This document shows, in pieces, positions 42,683 to 53,537 of a stretch of 64,000 nucleotides of DNA. Both the position numbers and the translations under genes were made by a program. Position 1 is the first letter of the stretch, and the number at the start of each line of letters is the position of its first letter. The notes under the pieces were generated by a model, which saw only the letters and a list, made by a program, of their open reading frames with translations, was not told the DNA's origin and searched no databases. Where the stretch lies: assembly GCA_002633025.1 (NCBI GenBank), contig NMRB01000964.1, positions 130,740 through 194,739 on the forward strand, in the 5' to 3' direction. The stretch is from Notospermus geniculatus. Lineage: Eukaryota > Nemertea > Pilidiophora > Heteronemertea > Lineidae.

Positions 42683-42900
42683 CAGGGTCTGATCCGGGGG
42701 CGTGGGGGACGTACCCCCCCCCCACCCCATTCGGGCAGAGCATGATTGTTTTGCCAGAAAAAAATTAATCGGCTAAAAATTACGAGTATTTTGCCCTCAG
42801 ATGTCAGGAAAATGCATCTAAAAGCACTTTGCGGCTAAGGCACTTGTCGCCTCCCTCGAGCTACTCCCTCCCCTTTCTGTAAGTCCTGGATCCGACCCTG
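42683..42900. mobile_element. hAT-like MITE with 5-bp CACCA target duplication
   Basis: CAGGGTCTGATCCGG at the left and TGGATCCGACCCTG at the right, with CACCA at 42678-42682 and 42901-42905. It shares the CAGGG...CCCTG ends, size class and C/G runs with 35978-36278. Confidence 0.9.
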
Positions 42901-42905
42901 CACCA

Positions 42906-43525
42906 AAATCGCAGTTGAAAGGCCACAGAGACCTCGCTTTGCCACTGGGATCTAGCTCCTCCAACATTGTCGTATCAGAAGTGTCGCTGCCAGGACTTCG
43001 ATTCGAAGATAAGCCTGCTGTGTGGTGGACAGCAATGCCAACCATCACAAACAGGAGAAGCTGGGCCTCGCAATGCAGACCTCTGTGACCTTACAACCGA
43101 GATTTTGGTTATGTATTTTCACATCAACGAATTCAATTCATCAACGTGAAGCACGAACGTCCACTGCAATGGTCATGCAGGCGAACAATCAAAGACCGAT
43201 TCCGACCGATTTCCTGTCACGCCTGGCGCTATCGTATTGAAAACAATGGCTGTAGCCTAATCAATCTGAACCAGTCCCATAACTAATGCGAAATTGACGA
43301 CAGGTGAGTACAAACACACCTGCCATCGGTGCCTGCCACTGGCCAAACGATTCCGGAAATACGGCAGAGCCTGAATGTCGTTGTGTGACCGCTTTTAAGA
43401 CGTGAAAAAGGACGGTATGTGGTGTGTTTGTCCACGACCATATGGAACTTAACATCAGCCTAAAAGCTATGGAGTTTCGGAAGAGAGTCAAAGTGGCCAA
43501 ACATCCACAAGAAAGCAGCAACTAA
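42906..43525. other. No gene seen
   Basis: Unique sequence; nothing recognised. Confidence 0.5.
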
Positions 43526-43609
43526 TACTAGCTTCATTTTATTTACATTGTATGTACATGTACATACAATCGCACGTGTACATACAATGTAAATAAAATG
43601 AAGCTAGTA
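43526..43609. repeat. Perfect short hairpin around TGTACATACAATG
   Basis: TACTAGCTTCATTTTATTTA and its complement form arms of about 33 bp separated by an 18-bp centre that contains another ACATGT palindrome. It is mismatch-free by eye. Confidence 0.9.
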
Positions 43610-44189
43610 GCTAGTACATGTATTTCCATCCCCTTCTTTCATCTCAGCATTGATGTACAGCACAAACCCAGTGGAAGAAAGTACGGCAACACTAGTTCCA
43701 ACGATGTGTATGATCAATTATTTTTCTCCCATCATATTGTCTTTGAAGGTATCACGATTCTATTTTATTGTTCAATCCGCCGCGTCCTTCGCTAACTGAT
43801 ACTGATAGCCGGGCTACAGGGTCAACAGCCAACTCTAATGAATAGCATTCCCTCTCAAATTAGCAGTCTGCCAGAGTAAACCGATTGAACGATGCTGAAG
43901 ATGCACGCCTCGCCACTTTCTATAAATCATTTCGAATAAGACAAAGGTATTGACAGGTTTTGCCACTCAACTACTTGCGAAAGAGGGCGTCTTTAGTTAC
44001 TGCTTCATTAGGCGAACAGAAGTGGAATGCTGGTCTAATTTGTCAAAGTCTTGTGTTTTGTGGATAGCTATACAGATGTGTGGCAAGATACTGTTGGAAA
44101 GTCCTAGAGCTGTGCCAGAGTAGTGTTTCATTCAATGTGATACAGCCGCTTGTGCATGTTTTTTTTGAGTTGACAAAATCGTCTTAAGT
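43610..44189. other. No gene seen
   Basis: Unique sequence; nothing recognised. Confidence 0.5.
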
Positions 44190-44660
44190 ATTAGGGGTCA
44201 AAGCTTCTTGAACTCTAAGGCTTATAGTATACCTTTAGCTGCTGTTTGCAGGCAGAATACGAACGCTTAAAGGGAAACTCCACTCATTGTAAACTTTAGA
44301 ATTTTTATCAATCCATGGAGACTATTGCCATGAGTTGTGATGTCACTGGTGTGAATAGGCCGATGACCTTTATTGCAGTGAATGAGCTAATACTGTGACT
44401 GCTAGGCCTATTGGTTGTACCTTCATAAATATGCATTGAGCACATATGACCTCACGTGCTGTGGTATGGTCCCCTTTGGTTGCAATAAAAATACTTAAAA
44501 TGGTGAGTTTGCTGCTTTAAAAAATACGACATGTTGCAGATATCAATGAATTTGAATGTATTAACGATATTTCAAAAAATTCAAAAATTTACACAATGAA
44601 TGGAGTCTGCCTTTAAAGTGGACCTTAGAGTTAAGGAGGCTTCTAGAATACGGGCCTATA
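44190..44660. mobile_element. GGCCCGTATTCTAGAAG foldback repeat, interrupted
   Basis: The left remnant (CTTCTTGAACTCTAAGGC...TTGCAGGCAGAATACGAACG) and right end (AGTGGACCTTAGAGTTAAGG...CTTCTAGAATACGGGCC) belong to the family of 61258-61567. A TTAA-type MITE sits in the middle. Confidence 0.75.
44271..44612. mobile_element. MITE with TTAA target duplication, family II copy 1 (nested)
   Basis: Starts AGGGAAACTCCACTCATTG and ends with the complement-like ACAATGAATGGAGTCTGCCT, with TTAA at 44267-44270 and 44613-44616. The interior (TTTTTATCAATCCATGGAG, CATGAGTTGTGATGTCAC, CAGATATCAATGAATTTGAA) matches 59237-59755. It disrupts the GGCCCGTATTCT repeat. Confidence 0.92.
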
Positions 44661-46470
44661 TATAGACGAACGTTTTGGATGATTTCATACAAAAGCCACA
44701 AAATGGAAATTTCCATCTTTAAAAATCCTTTGCACAAATATCATTTAGCTCATTATGAAACTGATACAGAGAATAAGTTAGTCGAACCATACCGATACCA
44801 AATGTTGTGTGTTTCTTGGAATAACGTAACAGCCGCATTGTACAAATGTCACGAATTGATAAATTCAATTGCGAATCTTGGAATCTCCTAGACGACAGAC
44901 GTTTTTATCATCCCTTCTGCTTATATATTCTCTCCGCATCGAGACTGGTTTTGAAACGGCATAATCCAATAGATATAAAAAAAGGCGAATCGAACGCTAC
45001 ACATGTTCATTCGTCTCCTCGCGAAGCATGCAATGGTTGGTAAGATGAAAGTACAAATTGCCCTGTAGCAGCCCACACAAAAAGAATACGACCAGCTTCC
45101 AATTAGCGACAATCTGGATTATCAGCACGGGAAGCTAGCTGCTGTGTATTACACTCTTCATCTGTGAATGTTGGCAAGGAATGATAGCTGTTGCTCAATT
45201 GTGCTGTCTGGCTGTGGGATGTGATGTGATCTATCACGTCTATTGATTAAGGTGCAGATTGCTTCAAATACTGTCATGTGTTATTAATTGCCTGATACAG
45301 CAGTGCAATTCTGCTTTGTGCCACTTGATGGGAATTAATTGAGAGGAAAATTCTCTTTCGATTTTAAATCTATTCGATTCAAATCGTGAAATGAAGGTTG
45401 GGAAGTACATGTATCATAAAGGTTCAACTTACAAATTTAGTATTTTATAAATGTGGACAGTATCCCTTTAAACCTCAACAGATTTGCATTCTGACTCTTC
45501 CATATGATAGGCAAGACCCTTCTGCCCGTTTCCTGCAAATTTTGTTGAATTCCGACCAGTTGATTTTATGATACAAAAGGACTGAATTAATGCGAACCCC
45601 ACGAACGATGAGAGCGCATGGTCATCTATGTCATTTGAATAGGCTAACGTACATTTGCACATGGAACACTCGCTGTGCTGAAAATAACTCTGTTATTCTC
45701 AGAAATGGAATTCAAGGCATCAAGTTGACAGGTTCATGTACCCCTTCACCACAAAAAAAAGGGTGTAGCTCCTGCCTATTACGTAAAGCCAAAATTCAGG
45801 CAGTGAGAGACATCTGGTGGCAACACATGAAGTCTATCCCTCAGTAAGTTCATTGTTCGCAGTTAAACCTTTATGTTTGATTCCATGGAAGTATTCAACG
45901 CTTGAAATCTCGCCATTCACGGACTCCCATCCACGAGACCCAATACTCACTCCCTCCCCTGGCCAAAGCGTTTGCCATCCAAGCAGCTTTCTTTGATCAA
46001 TGCAACCCTCACAGCATCATCCCAGCCGTAGGAATCCAGTGAACGCAACCCGTGCAGAGACGAGCCCTTAAGTGATAACAACTATGATTTACTGATCTTT
46101 CGAATGACTGGTTACTGCCACTTGGCATAAGCAAATACATACGTAATCAGTCTTCTACAATTGATAGAAGTCATCCATATATCTGGACGATTAGTATTCA
46201 AATGTTGGTCGTCCATGTCTCAGGATCTGACGGGGTGAGTTATACAGAAAGCAAATAGTGGAAAACCTGAATTGACTCTTACGCGGTTCTTTGCATCGCA
46301 TCAGACTCAGCTGATTCTGTTCAATTCATACTGATTTCAGATAGCATTTCTTGTGATATGCAAAAATGTTATTCCCGTAACACGTTGGTCGGTGTTAAAT
46401 AAGAAAAAAACAACTGCAGTCCTTTCCCCTGTAGTGACGTGATCCACGGAGAATCGAGAAAAAAAGACAA
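44661..46470. other. No gene seen
   Basis: Unique sequence, no supported coding or RNA feature; frames up to 85 aa lack motifs. Confidence 0.5.
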
Positions 46471-46472
46471 TA

Positions 46473-46699
46473 GAGAGGTTAAGATCTGGTCCGACTCCCA
46501 CTCCCACTCCGAATCCGAGGTGCTAAAATTCCGCTTTTTCAAGTGGAAAAGAAATTTACCACCCTGGCGGGTTCTATTCGTTCTCCTGAATGAGTAAACA
46601 CCATTGTTCAAGAAAACCCCGTTGTATTTGATGACGTAGTTCCCCAAAAAAGAGTCCTCTGGAGTCGAGTCGAGATTCGGAACGTTATCTTAACCTCCC
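46473..46699. mobile_element. TA-type MITE with GAGAGGTTAAGAT ends (superfamily member 3)
   Basis: GAGAGGTTAAGATC and ATCTTAACCTCCC, with TA at 46471-46472 and 46700-46701. The interior has CCGACTCCCACTCC / GGAGTCGAGTCGAG as a weak inner pair and is otherwise unrelated to other members. Confidence 0.82.
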
Positions 46700-46701
46700 T
46701 A

Positions 46702-47270
46702 TTAAAAGGAGCTAACTCGATGGAAAAATCCCTACAAAATGACGGTATAGACATCTCACGTCGCGCTTCACACATGCAAATTGATAAATCCATTTATCAA
46801 ATAAGTACGTCACCTCGCATTCTGGGCAAGTTGATATCTCTTCGCCAATACCATACATTGAAATTCATCATAGACATTTTGCTGTCAGCAAACTGATTAC
46901 TCCGACACTTGGCTCTGTATCTACATGTACCTCAATTATCGACATTTCACATGTCAAATGATCTTCGATGACATTATGCGCCGATACGCTCGGGCCAATA
47001 TGTTCCGCGGAAATCCGAGACGGTTTCCAATTTGCGTCTCTCATTCGAAGTGGTACGGTTTGTTTATCGGTATTGCGCGGTGCAGAAGAAGGTCACGCCA
47101 GAGATTCTCAAGGCGGACTTATTTCTATCACTGTATTAGCGGGGGTTCAGGGATGTGAGGGTAAGATCGTGAGTATACAGAAATTGAATTTCAGAGCGGG
47201 GTGGCGCAACGTCACTTTGTATTTTCAACTGGTCTGAAAGGAACAAGTGATGAGGTTGAACCAGCTACTC
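46702..47270. other. No gene seen
   Basis: Short overlapping frames (77-89 aa) without motifs. Confidence 0.5.
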
Positions 47271-47274
47271 CTTG

Positions 47275-47520
47275 CAAGCAGAAAGACTCGGTTTTGTTTT
47301 TGTGTTTTTGGCTTTTTTGTTTTATTTTTGTTTTTTTCCGTTTTCTATGTTTTTGGTTTTTGCCTTTGCATTTGCCTTTGTTTTTGTGCTGGCTTTGCCT
47401 TTGAATTTGCCTTGGATTTGGCTTTTGCTTTGCCTTTGAATTTGCCGTTGCTTTTTATTTTGGCTTTCCCTTTGCCGTGGCCTTGGCCTTTTTTGTTCGG
47501 TTCTTGGTTTTGGTGGTCAG
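47275..47520. repeat. Low-complexity TTTGCC/TTTGGC/TTTTTG tract
   Basis: About 245 bp of degenerate hexamers, strongly strand-asymmetric (T/G on plus). The frames read Phe-Ala-Phe-Leu on plus or Lys-Ala-Lys on minus; both are repeat artefacts. Confidence 0.85.
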
Positions 47521-48378
47521 TGGGGGAGGGAATTGCTTAGTGGTGGGTTCGATTTGGGGCTTTGGAGAGCGAGACCTCAAGTTTTGCTGCATGATGACGT
47601 CAACCACGTTCTTGAGTATCTCCCATCGGCCTTCGTGCAATCTATGTGATCCTAGCCAGTCGCCGATAGGCTTGTGAAATATTCTATTTTTAAGGTGGAT
47701 GTGAATATCCAAAATGCATTTTGCATTTATATCTAATTCGACGGACTTTGGGAAAAGAACGGAAGATGAATTCGACATTTCACAAGATTTCTTCCTTTTT
47801 AATTTAGTCACTGGCTATTACATTATTTCCCATGTACAATGTATAATGTATGTAGGATGTGAAACAAATACAGCTACATGTATACATGTATGCTATATAA
47901 ATCATTGGAAATGTAACCTTTTTTGTAGGAATTACATGCACAGGTGTTTGAAAGGACTTAGTACAATTTCTCCAGGATATTATTACAATAATAAATATCA
48001 ATTCTCTAGGATTTGATACCATATTTGCATTGTCTGAATGTGAGGCCCGACAGGATTTAACATAAAAAAGCATATTACTTCTGATTTGACACTAACAAAA
48101 TCTGAGACTCGATCTAAGTCTACAACTTATACCTTCACCACATTTGCCGGATATTCATAATGTTTTCGTCTATTCTGGTATAGAATAATTCAGTCAGTCT
48201 GACCTCCACGGACATCTGCATCGAAACCGATGTGTCTGCCTCAGAAGGGCTATGCCTTTTGCTAGTCCTTCATGCGCGTATCATATCGGTCAAGGTGCGA
48301 AGTCCTCCATGCACGTATATCGGTCTTGCGAAAAAAACAGAAGTCCAAGGAATATATCTATAGATTCCTGTCGCACCG
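47521..48378. other. No gene seen; holds the former 3' end of the transporter gene
   Basis: Mostly unique. 48358-48378 (complement) would supply the original last codons of the transporter if the hAT-like element were absent. Confidence 0.5.
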
Positions 48379-48386
48379 GCAGATCT

Positions 48387-48819
48387 CATCCTCCCACCGC
48401 AGAGGTTTTTACCTCACTCCTCTTCATCCGCTCACACAAACCCCTGCTGAAATAGAACATCCAGTGAATCTGGTGTGGCTATTCCATCCTCCAGTTGCAC
48501 TCCCTCTACTGTAGTGGTTTGGTACTTTCGTGGTTTTACCCTGTTTTATCGTAGAAATTCTGTATCTACATGTATGTCATTTCAAAATTTACTGAATATT
48601 ATCCAAGTGGTTCGTCGTATATGTAAATAAGATTCTTATTATTTTTGATCGTTTATATAAGTCATAATTATTTAGCATTCACACCCTAGAAATGCTTCAC
48701 TCTGATTGGGAAATGGATTTCGGACCGCCTCATTCTTGGTTGGGAGGCCCAATTTCAGCAGTGCTTTGTGTGCGAGTGTATGAAGAGGAACGAGACCAAA
48801 GCCCTGCTGTGGGAGGATG
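48387..48819. mobile_element. hAT-like MITE with 8-bp GCAGATCT target duplication, copy 1
   Basis: Inverted ends of about 70 bp: CATCCTCCCACCGCAGAGG on the left, CCCTGCTGTGGGAGGATG on the right. Exact GCAGATCT at 48379-48386 and 48820-48827. Copy 2 is at 56731-57176. Its right end is translated as the C-terminus of the transporter on the minus strand. An 8-bp duplication is the hAT signature. Confidence 0.95.
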
Positions 48820-50430
48820 GCAGATCTGGGAGGATGACGATGACACTGCCGTGTTCATGTCATCTGTGGTTGTAATGGGTGTCCCGCTGTTACGATCCTC
48901 TCCTTGCCTGCCAGTGTTATGAGCATTGACGACTGCAGCGTGCGCCTTTGCGTACAATATGGACGCTGGTATGTAGACAAAGGCTAGTACAGCACAGGAC
49001 GAACCGGCAAGGACGTAGACATCAACGGCTGGATTGCCGTAAATATCTAGGTCGCGGTTCGATGCATAAAGAACCGTTGAAAATGGCAACTCTATGAGAC
49101 AAAGACTAAGGCCGAAGGAAAGTCCAGCGGTCGACAAGCCAGTAGAAGACTCCATGATGCACAAAGACAGTGTAGAAGTCAACGTCACAAATTCGGCCAG
49201 GCCCGAGAGAAGAGATGATGGAATGAATGACAAAGCGAACGAGAAAGTCGGATGCGTTGGCGACGGGATGTGGGAGGAAGCAACACCTAGTGTTAGCAAT
49301 ATACCGGCTGCCGTCAAAACGAAACTGACTCCGATCATTTTCAAATGATTTGCTACATTGTCCTGGCACAGGGGACGCCCTCCTCGTATCTTCTTTATGC
49401 ACTCCGCTCCCAGCACTAGTAGAAAGCATCCCAAAAATTGCACGCCTTTTATCAATTCGCCCCATGACCTTTGTGTAGCCAGTTTGTAAAGCGGAGGTTG
49501 ACCAGCAGTCTGTATAATGCCCAAAACAGCCACTGTAGAGAGGAGCGCCACAGCCAATACACCTCTCCGAAAATTGAGTCTCCTGATTCTGGCGGTGTTC
49601 ACAGCATCCTCCACAGTGTTGATACTCTGCTGATGTGTTTCATCGTAACGTCGACGACGGCGGAGGCAGAAGACGTAAACCCTCACGGTAGCCACCAACT
49701 CTTTAAAGGAGTTTTTCCCGTCATCTTCGCTTTCTTCCATATACCTGCCGTTTCCTAGTAGAATTAATGCAAGAGAAAATCCATCCAGCGCCAATACCAC
49801 AGCATTTAACACAGTTTTGTAGTATTCCGTATGCGTGATGGAGCGCGGTATCATCTCAGCACTTCTACCAACTAGATAACCGAGAAAGAACGCCAGGATC
49901 ACCCATTTGACAAACGTGGATACTGACCCGGGGGTTTGTTTAACTTGTTTTGAACCAAACGACAGAAATAGTGGAACGGTAAAAATGACACCCACGGCGA
50001 TTAGTACAGCATAGACCGACCACACAGCAACAAGTATCTTTTGTGTATTTGCTTCAATGTCAGGTATAGTTTCAGTTATCAACATAGTACAGAATCCGAT
50101 GAATGATCCAGTAGTCTTCAGAGAAAGACCAAAAACCAGGCCACGATATTTCCCAAGGTATATATCGGCGTATAGACCAGTGAATGTTGGTAAAATGTAA
50201 ATTGTAACTGCAGAAAGAATCAACCAAGTCACAGTGAAAGTATGCCCCTTGTCTTCCTGAGTTTTGATGCTTTCCAGTACATGTAAATTTGTCCGAGTGT
50301 TAATCCAGCTCGCTCCCTGCAGCAAAATAGCCATCGTCAGGCATCCCAAACCCCACCGTCCAGTTTGCTGGTCGGACGGCGTTTCTGTGGGACGAATCAG
50401 AGTCTCTCGTTCCGATTCTTCATCAGCCAT
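48730..50430 (-). CDS. POT/PTR (SLC15-like) major facilitator transporter, 566 aa
   Basis: About twelve hydrophobic segments, roughly at residues 28-43, 64-85, 97-118, 131-158, 173-188, 205-226, 288-307, 328-343, 363-384, 396-424, 430-456 and 470-494, with a long charged loop at 228-287. The helix 2/3 region LPTFTGLYADIYLGKYRGL matches the POT motif (G-x3-D-x3-G-[KR]-[YF]-[RK]), and GLAEFVTLTSTLSL fits the later POT signature. The family carries peptides, histidine or nitrate with protons; the substrate cannot be read here. The helix 1 ExxER proton-coupling motif is not visible (AILLQGASWINTRTNL). One uninterrupted exon; ATG in CACCATGG context. Residues 538-566 and the stop are encoded by the right terminal repeat of a hAT-like MITE. 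Both termini are probably cytosolic. Confidence 0.88.
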   Translation of the reverse strand: MADEESERETLIRPTETPSDQQTGRWGLGCLTMAILLQGASWINTRTNLHVLESIKTQEDKGHTFTVTWLILSAVTIYILPTFTGLYADIYLGKYRGLVFGLSLKTTGSFIGFCTMLITETIPDIEANTQKILVAVWSVYAVLIAVGVIFTVPLFLSFGSKQVKQTPGSVSTFVKWVILAFFLGYLVGRSAEMIPRSITHTEYYKTVLNAVVLALDGFSLALILLGNGRYMEESEDDGKNSFKELVATVRVYVFCLRRRRRYDETHQQSINTVEDAVNTARIRRLNFRRGVLAVALLSTVAVLGIIQTAGQPPLYKLATQRSWGELIKGVQFLGCFLLVLGAECIKKIRGGRPLCQDNVANHLKMIGVSFVLTAAGILLTLGVASSHIPSPTHPTFSFALSFIPSSLLSGLAEFVTLTSTLSLCIMESSTGLSTAGLSFGLSLCLIELPFSTVLYASNRDLDIYGNPAVDVYVLAGSSCAVLAFVYIPASILYAKAHAAVVNAHNTGRQGEDRNSGTPITTTDDMNTAVSSSSSQICHPPTAGLWSRSSSYTRTQSTAEIGPPNQE

Positions 50431-53150
50431 GGTGAGCGATCAGCGTAAAAGTGACTGAGCAATTAATTCATCTCGGGGGGAACGACACGTTTGCATATAA
50501 AATCACTCACGAATCACTCAGGAAGTTCATTGTCTATTATAATTGCTGTGGGTAGAATTTTTCCCTTTTTGAATACGAAAACAAAGGAGTCGCGTTGGAA
50601 AACCAAGGCATGGGGAAGGTGCTCATGTACTTCCTAAATAAGATATTGTGAGGACGACATTTGTCTCATTCGCCGTGTGCTAAATCATTCTCCGGTTATG
50701 CGACCCAGCAGGAAGACGTGCTCATCACAACACACCTCATCACGAATTCTTTCAATTTCGTCTTAGATGCCTTTCTTTCGGATTAGTTGGACCACACCGT
50801 CATTATGAAGGCATTCAATTTGTCGTTGCTGTCGAACAATACAACTTCCCATAACTTCGAAAATAAGTGTGACACCTTGTTGAAGATCATGAACTCTTTA
50901 TTGGTCCAAGGACCCGATACAAGTTTCCGACACTTACTGCGTCTTCATCAGGTATAAAGACTAAACTTCCCACAACTTCCCATCCTTCCCACAAAATCAG
51001 AGTCTTTCTGGTACTGAAAGACTCTCGGACTCCGGGGAGGCTGGAGTAATAATGTATGCTTTGAGACTGTGTTACGGTGATTGATAATCACATGACAACC
51101 ACGTCAATAAATCTGATGTGTGGTTGCTGATAAATGAACAAGTAAAGTCCCTGTATAGACCTAAACAAGCAATGTCCGCCTCATGGCTATCGTGCGGAGG
51201 TGCAATGCACATTTACATGATGTACATGTACATGTACATGTACAGTGTAGGTCAGAGTGATTGATGAGATGCATATACGTTCATATACACATCTGTCTTT
51301 CTCTCGTCAGTATATGAACTTTCCCCCGCTGCAAAAAGACGCGAAAGGCCTAGATCTATGTTGGACGACAATCCAGTCAAGTAGGCCTAGTGCCCCCAAA
51401 AACATTCAATGATTTGTCATGTACACAGAAGCTGCTTAAGCCAGTGGAGCGTATAGTACTTTGTTTATTAAAATCCATATATCGTCGGATTAAACTTTGT
51501 CGTATCTGATATTATCTGACACCCACGTGTTCACAGTATCGTATTTCCGTCATACGAGACGAAATCAATATCAAAAATTGGAAAAATGTACCGACAGATG
51601 AATAGGTGAGAAGAAAGAGGGCTTTGGTTGCCGGTAGGCGTAAATGATACAGATGCATTGCCTGCTCTACTTTGAAACACAGAAGAACTGTACAGGGCAC
51701 AGGGTTTCTGACATGGAATCGTTCATATTCTTTGTTAAGCAGTGTTAACTGTAGAATACAACGTACATGTAGGTAGCAATGGTTTCTACCATGTCGAGGG
51801 CACTAGCCAGATCCATCCTGGAACTCCACAGGCTACGTCAAAAGACTAGTCGGAGGGCGGAGCGATGTCACAACCCTTGTTAGTCAAGATGGCCAGATCA
51901 GGCGCAAGACATGTTAAATTTTTGCTCAACATGGTGAAATTTCTACAAGTATAAAATATTCATGTCAATTTCAGACGCAATCAGACGTCACCTTATAGGA
52001 AGCAATTTAAGGAAAATGATCGATTCGTATAAAAATAAGATATAATTGTCATTTGATGACAGGCATTAGCTAATAAATTAGATTAAGAGATGGTGATTTG
52101 TTATCGTGATTGGGCCCTCAGGACCTCTAGATGCCTTGGTATATAACATAAATAAAGACTAAAAGGCATTCTGTCTTATTAACACTCTTGGAGACGTATT
52201 TGGCGGGTTGTTAATTCCTCAAGAGACGACAGAGAGCTTCTTTCTTGACCGAAAATACACCGGTATTGAATGAAATCTGCTAAGATCAGAATGCTCTCGG
52301 GGATCTGGAAGGTAGTGGGCTTAACTCAATAAAAGGCTTCTCTCTAGGGGAAGGGACGTCGCCGAATAGTTCACACGATAGGTGAGCCACAGCCGTGGGG
52401 ATGAACTCGCTCTTCGTACCGGTAAGGCTGGCTTTTCCTTCAAAAGGCTCAGCAAAAACTGAATCAAACTCTTCGGTGATGGTGTATCTTTTTTTGATAA
52501 GAGATAAAAAACAATTCTCGAAAACAAGGTACGGCTGCTAGCCTTTAATAAACAGCATTATTCCCGACGCACAAAGATAGGGTGGCACTCATTGGGTTAT
52601 GAAAGGGGACGGCGTTGATATGTCATTCGAGGTTTTTTATAACTACATGTAATTCTATAACTAACAATCGCAAAAACAGACGTGGTGGGAATCTAGCCCT
52701 ATCATATATAGCCTACTCCAACACTCTCATAAATGTTGGGTAGATTGGCCATTTAGCTCGTCAAACAAAATTGAAAACCTTGATAACGAGTCAGCCAGTT
52801 TGCTCGAATATGAAAATCGTTTGTGCACCTAACGCTACACTAAACATACTTTGATAAGAACAACAACCATCATAAAATAGTGATGATAAGTGACGATAAC
52901 GTAAGCCTCGAGTGTGCAATATACAGTTCGAGTTGTTCTATTTGGAATACGGCCCTTTGAAAAGCAACGTACCTCATGTACACGACCGTAAAATATTCAT
53001 CGACGCTTATTGGAAGAGGGACAAGGTCGCAATGACTCCGTCAATTTACCTCGCTCGATTACCTGTCAGGAACCGCCACATGAAGTGTCCTGGAGTGACG
53101 TTAGGATTTGACTTTAAACAACAAACGTTAGATATACGCACACTAACTGG
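50431..53150. other. No gene seen upstream of the transporter
   Basis: No exon, domain or foldback element recognised in 2.7 kb. A short ACATGT run lies at 51222-51243. The transporter's promoter must be in the first part, but no canonical TATA box is clear on the minus strand. Confidence 0.5.
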
Positions 53151-53214
53151 NNNNNNNNNNNNNNNNNNNNNNNNNNNNNNNNNNNNNCCCCCCGGGGGGG
53201 GGGGGGGGGGGGGG
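53151..53214. other. Assembly gap followed by C6 G21 homopolymers
   Basis: 37 N, then six C and twenty-one G. The homopolymers at the gap edge look like low-quality sequence, not biology. Confidence 0.9.
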
Positions 53215-53395
53215 CTTTCATATCTTAGATACATTAGTTGGCAATACAGAAAACGTACCGTGCAGATATCGGGCCGTATTATAAGGGTGTTTAAGACTTA
53301 AACGCATGTAACTTCACTAGTAAATGCACACACTTCCACCATGCAATACACACACTTCCACCATGCACTTGACGAAGTTTATACACGCGTCTATA

Positions 53396-53537
53396 GGCCT
53401 GCTTTCCATTGGCGCGTTTCCGTGCGCAGAAACGCTCGAAAGCATTGTTTGTTTCCGCCTCGTTGGTCACGGCGCGGAAAAAACGCAATGCTTTCGAGCG
53501 TTTCCGCGCGCGGAAACACTCCAATAGAAAGCAAGCC
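53396..53537. mobile_element. Palindromic MITE, GGCCTGCTTTCCATTGG ends
   Basis: GGCCTGCTTTCCATTGGCG and the complement of CCAATAGAAAGCAAGCC form the ends; AACGCTCGAAAGCATTG pairs with CAATGCTTTCGAGCGTT. Flanks ATA/TTA suggest a decayed TWA duplication. Confidence 0.87.

Noticed and set aside
42425-42745. 106-aa plus-strand ORF ending in a Pro run
   Set aside because: Its 3' part is the hAT-like MITE at 42683; no recognisable domain upstream.
47455-47811. 118-aa minus-strand ORF with a Lys-Ala-Lys tail
   Set aside because: The tail is the TTTGCC low-complexity tract; no start context or conserved part seen.
53046-53234. Pro/Gly-rich frames next to the assembly gap
   Set aside because: They are made by the C6/G21 homopolymers at the gap edge.
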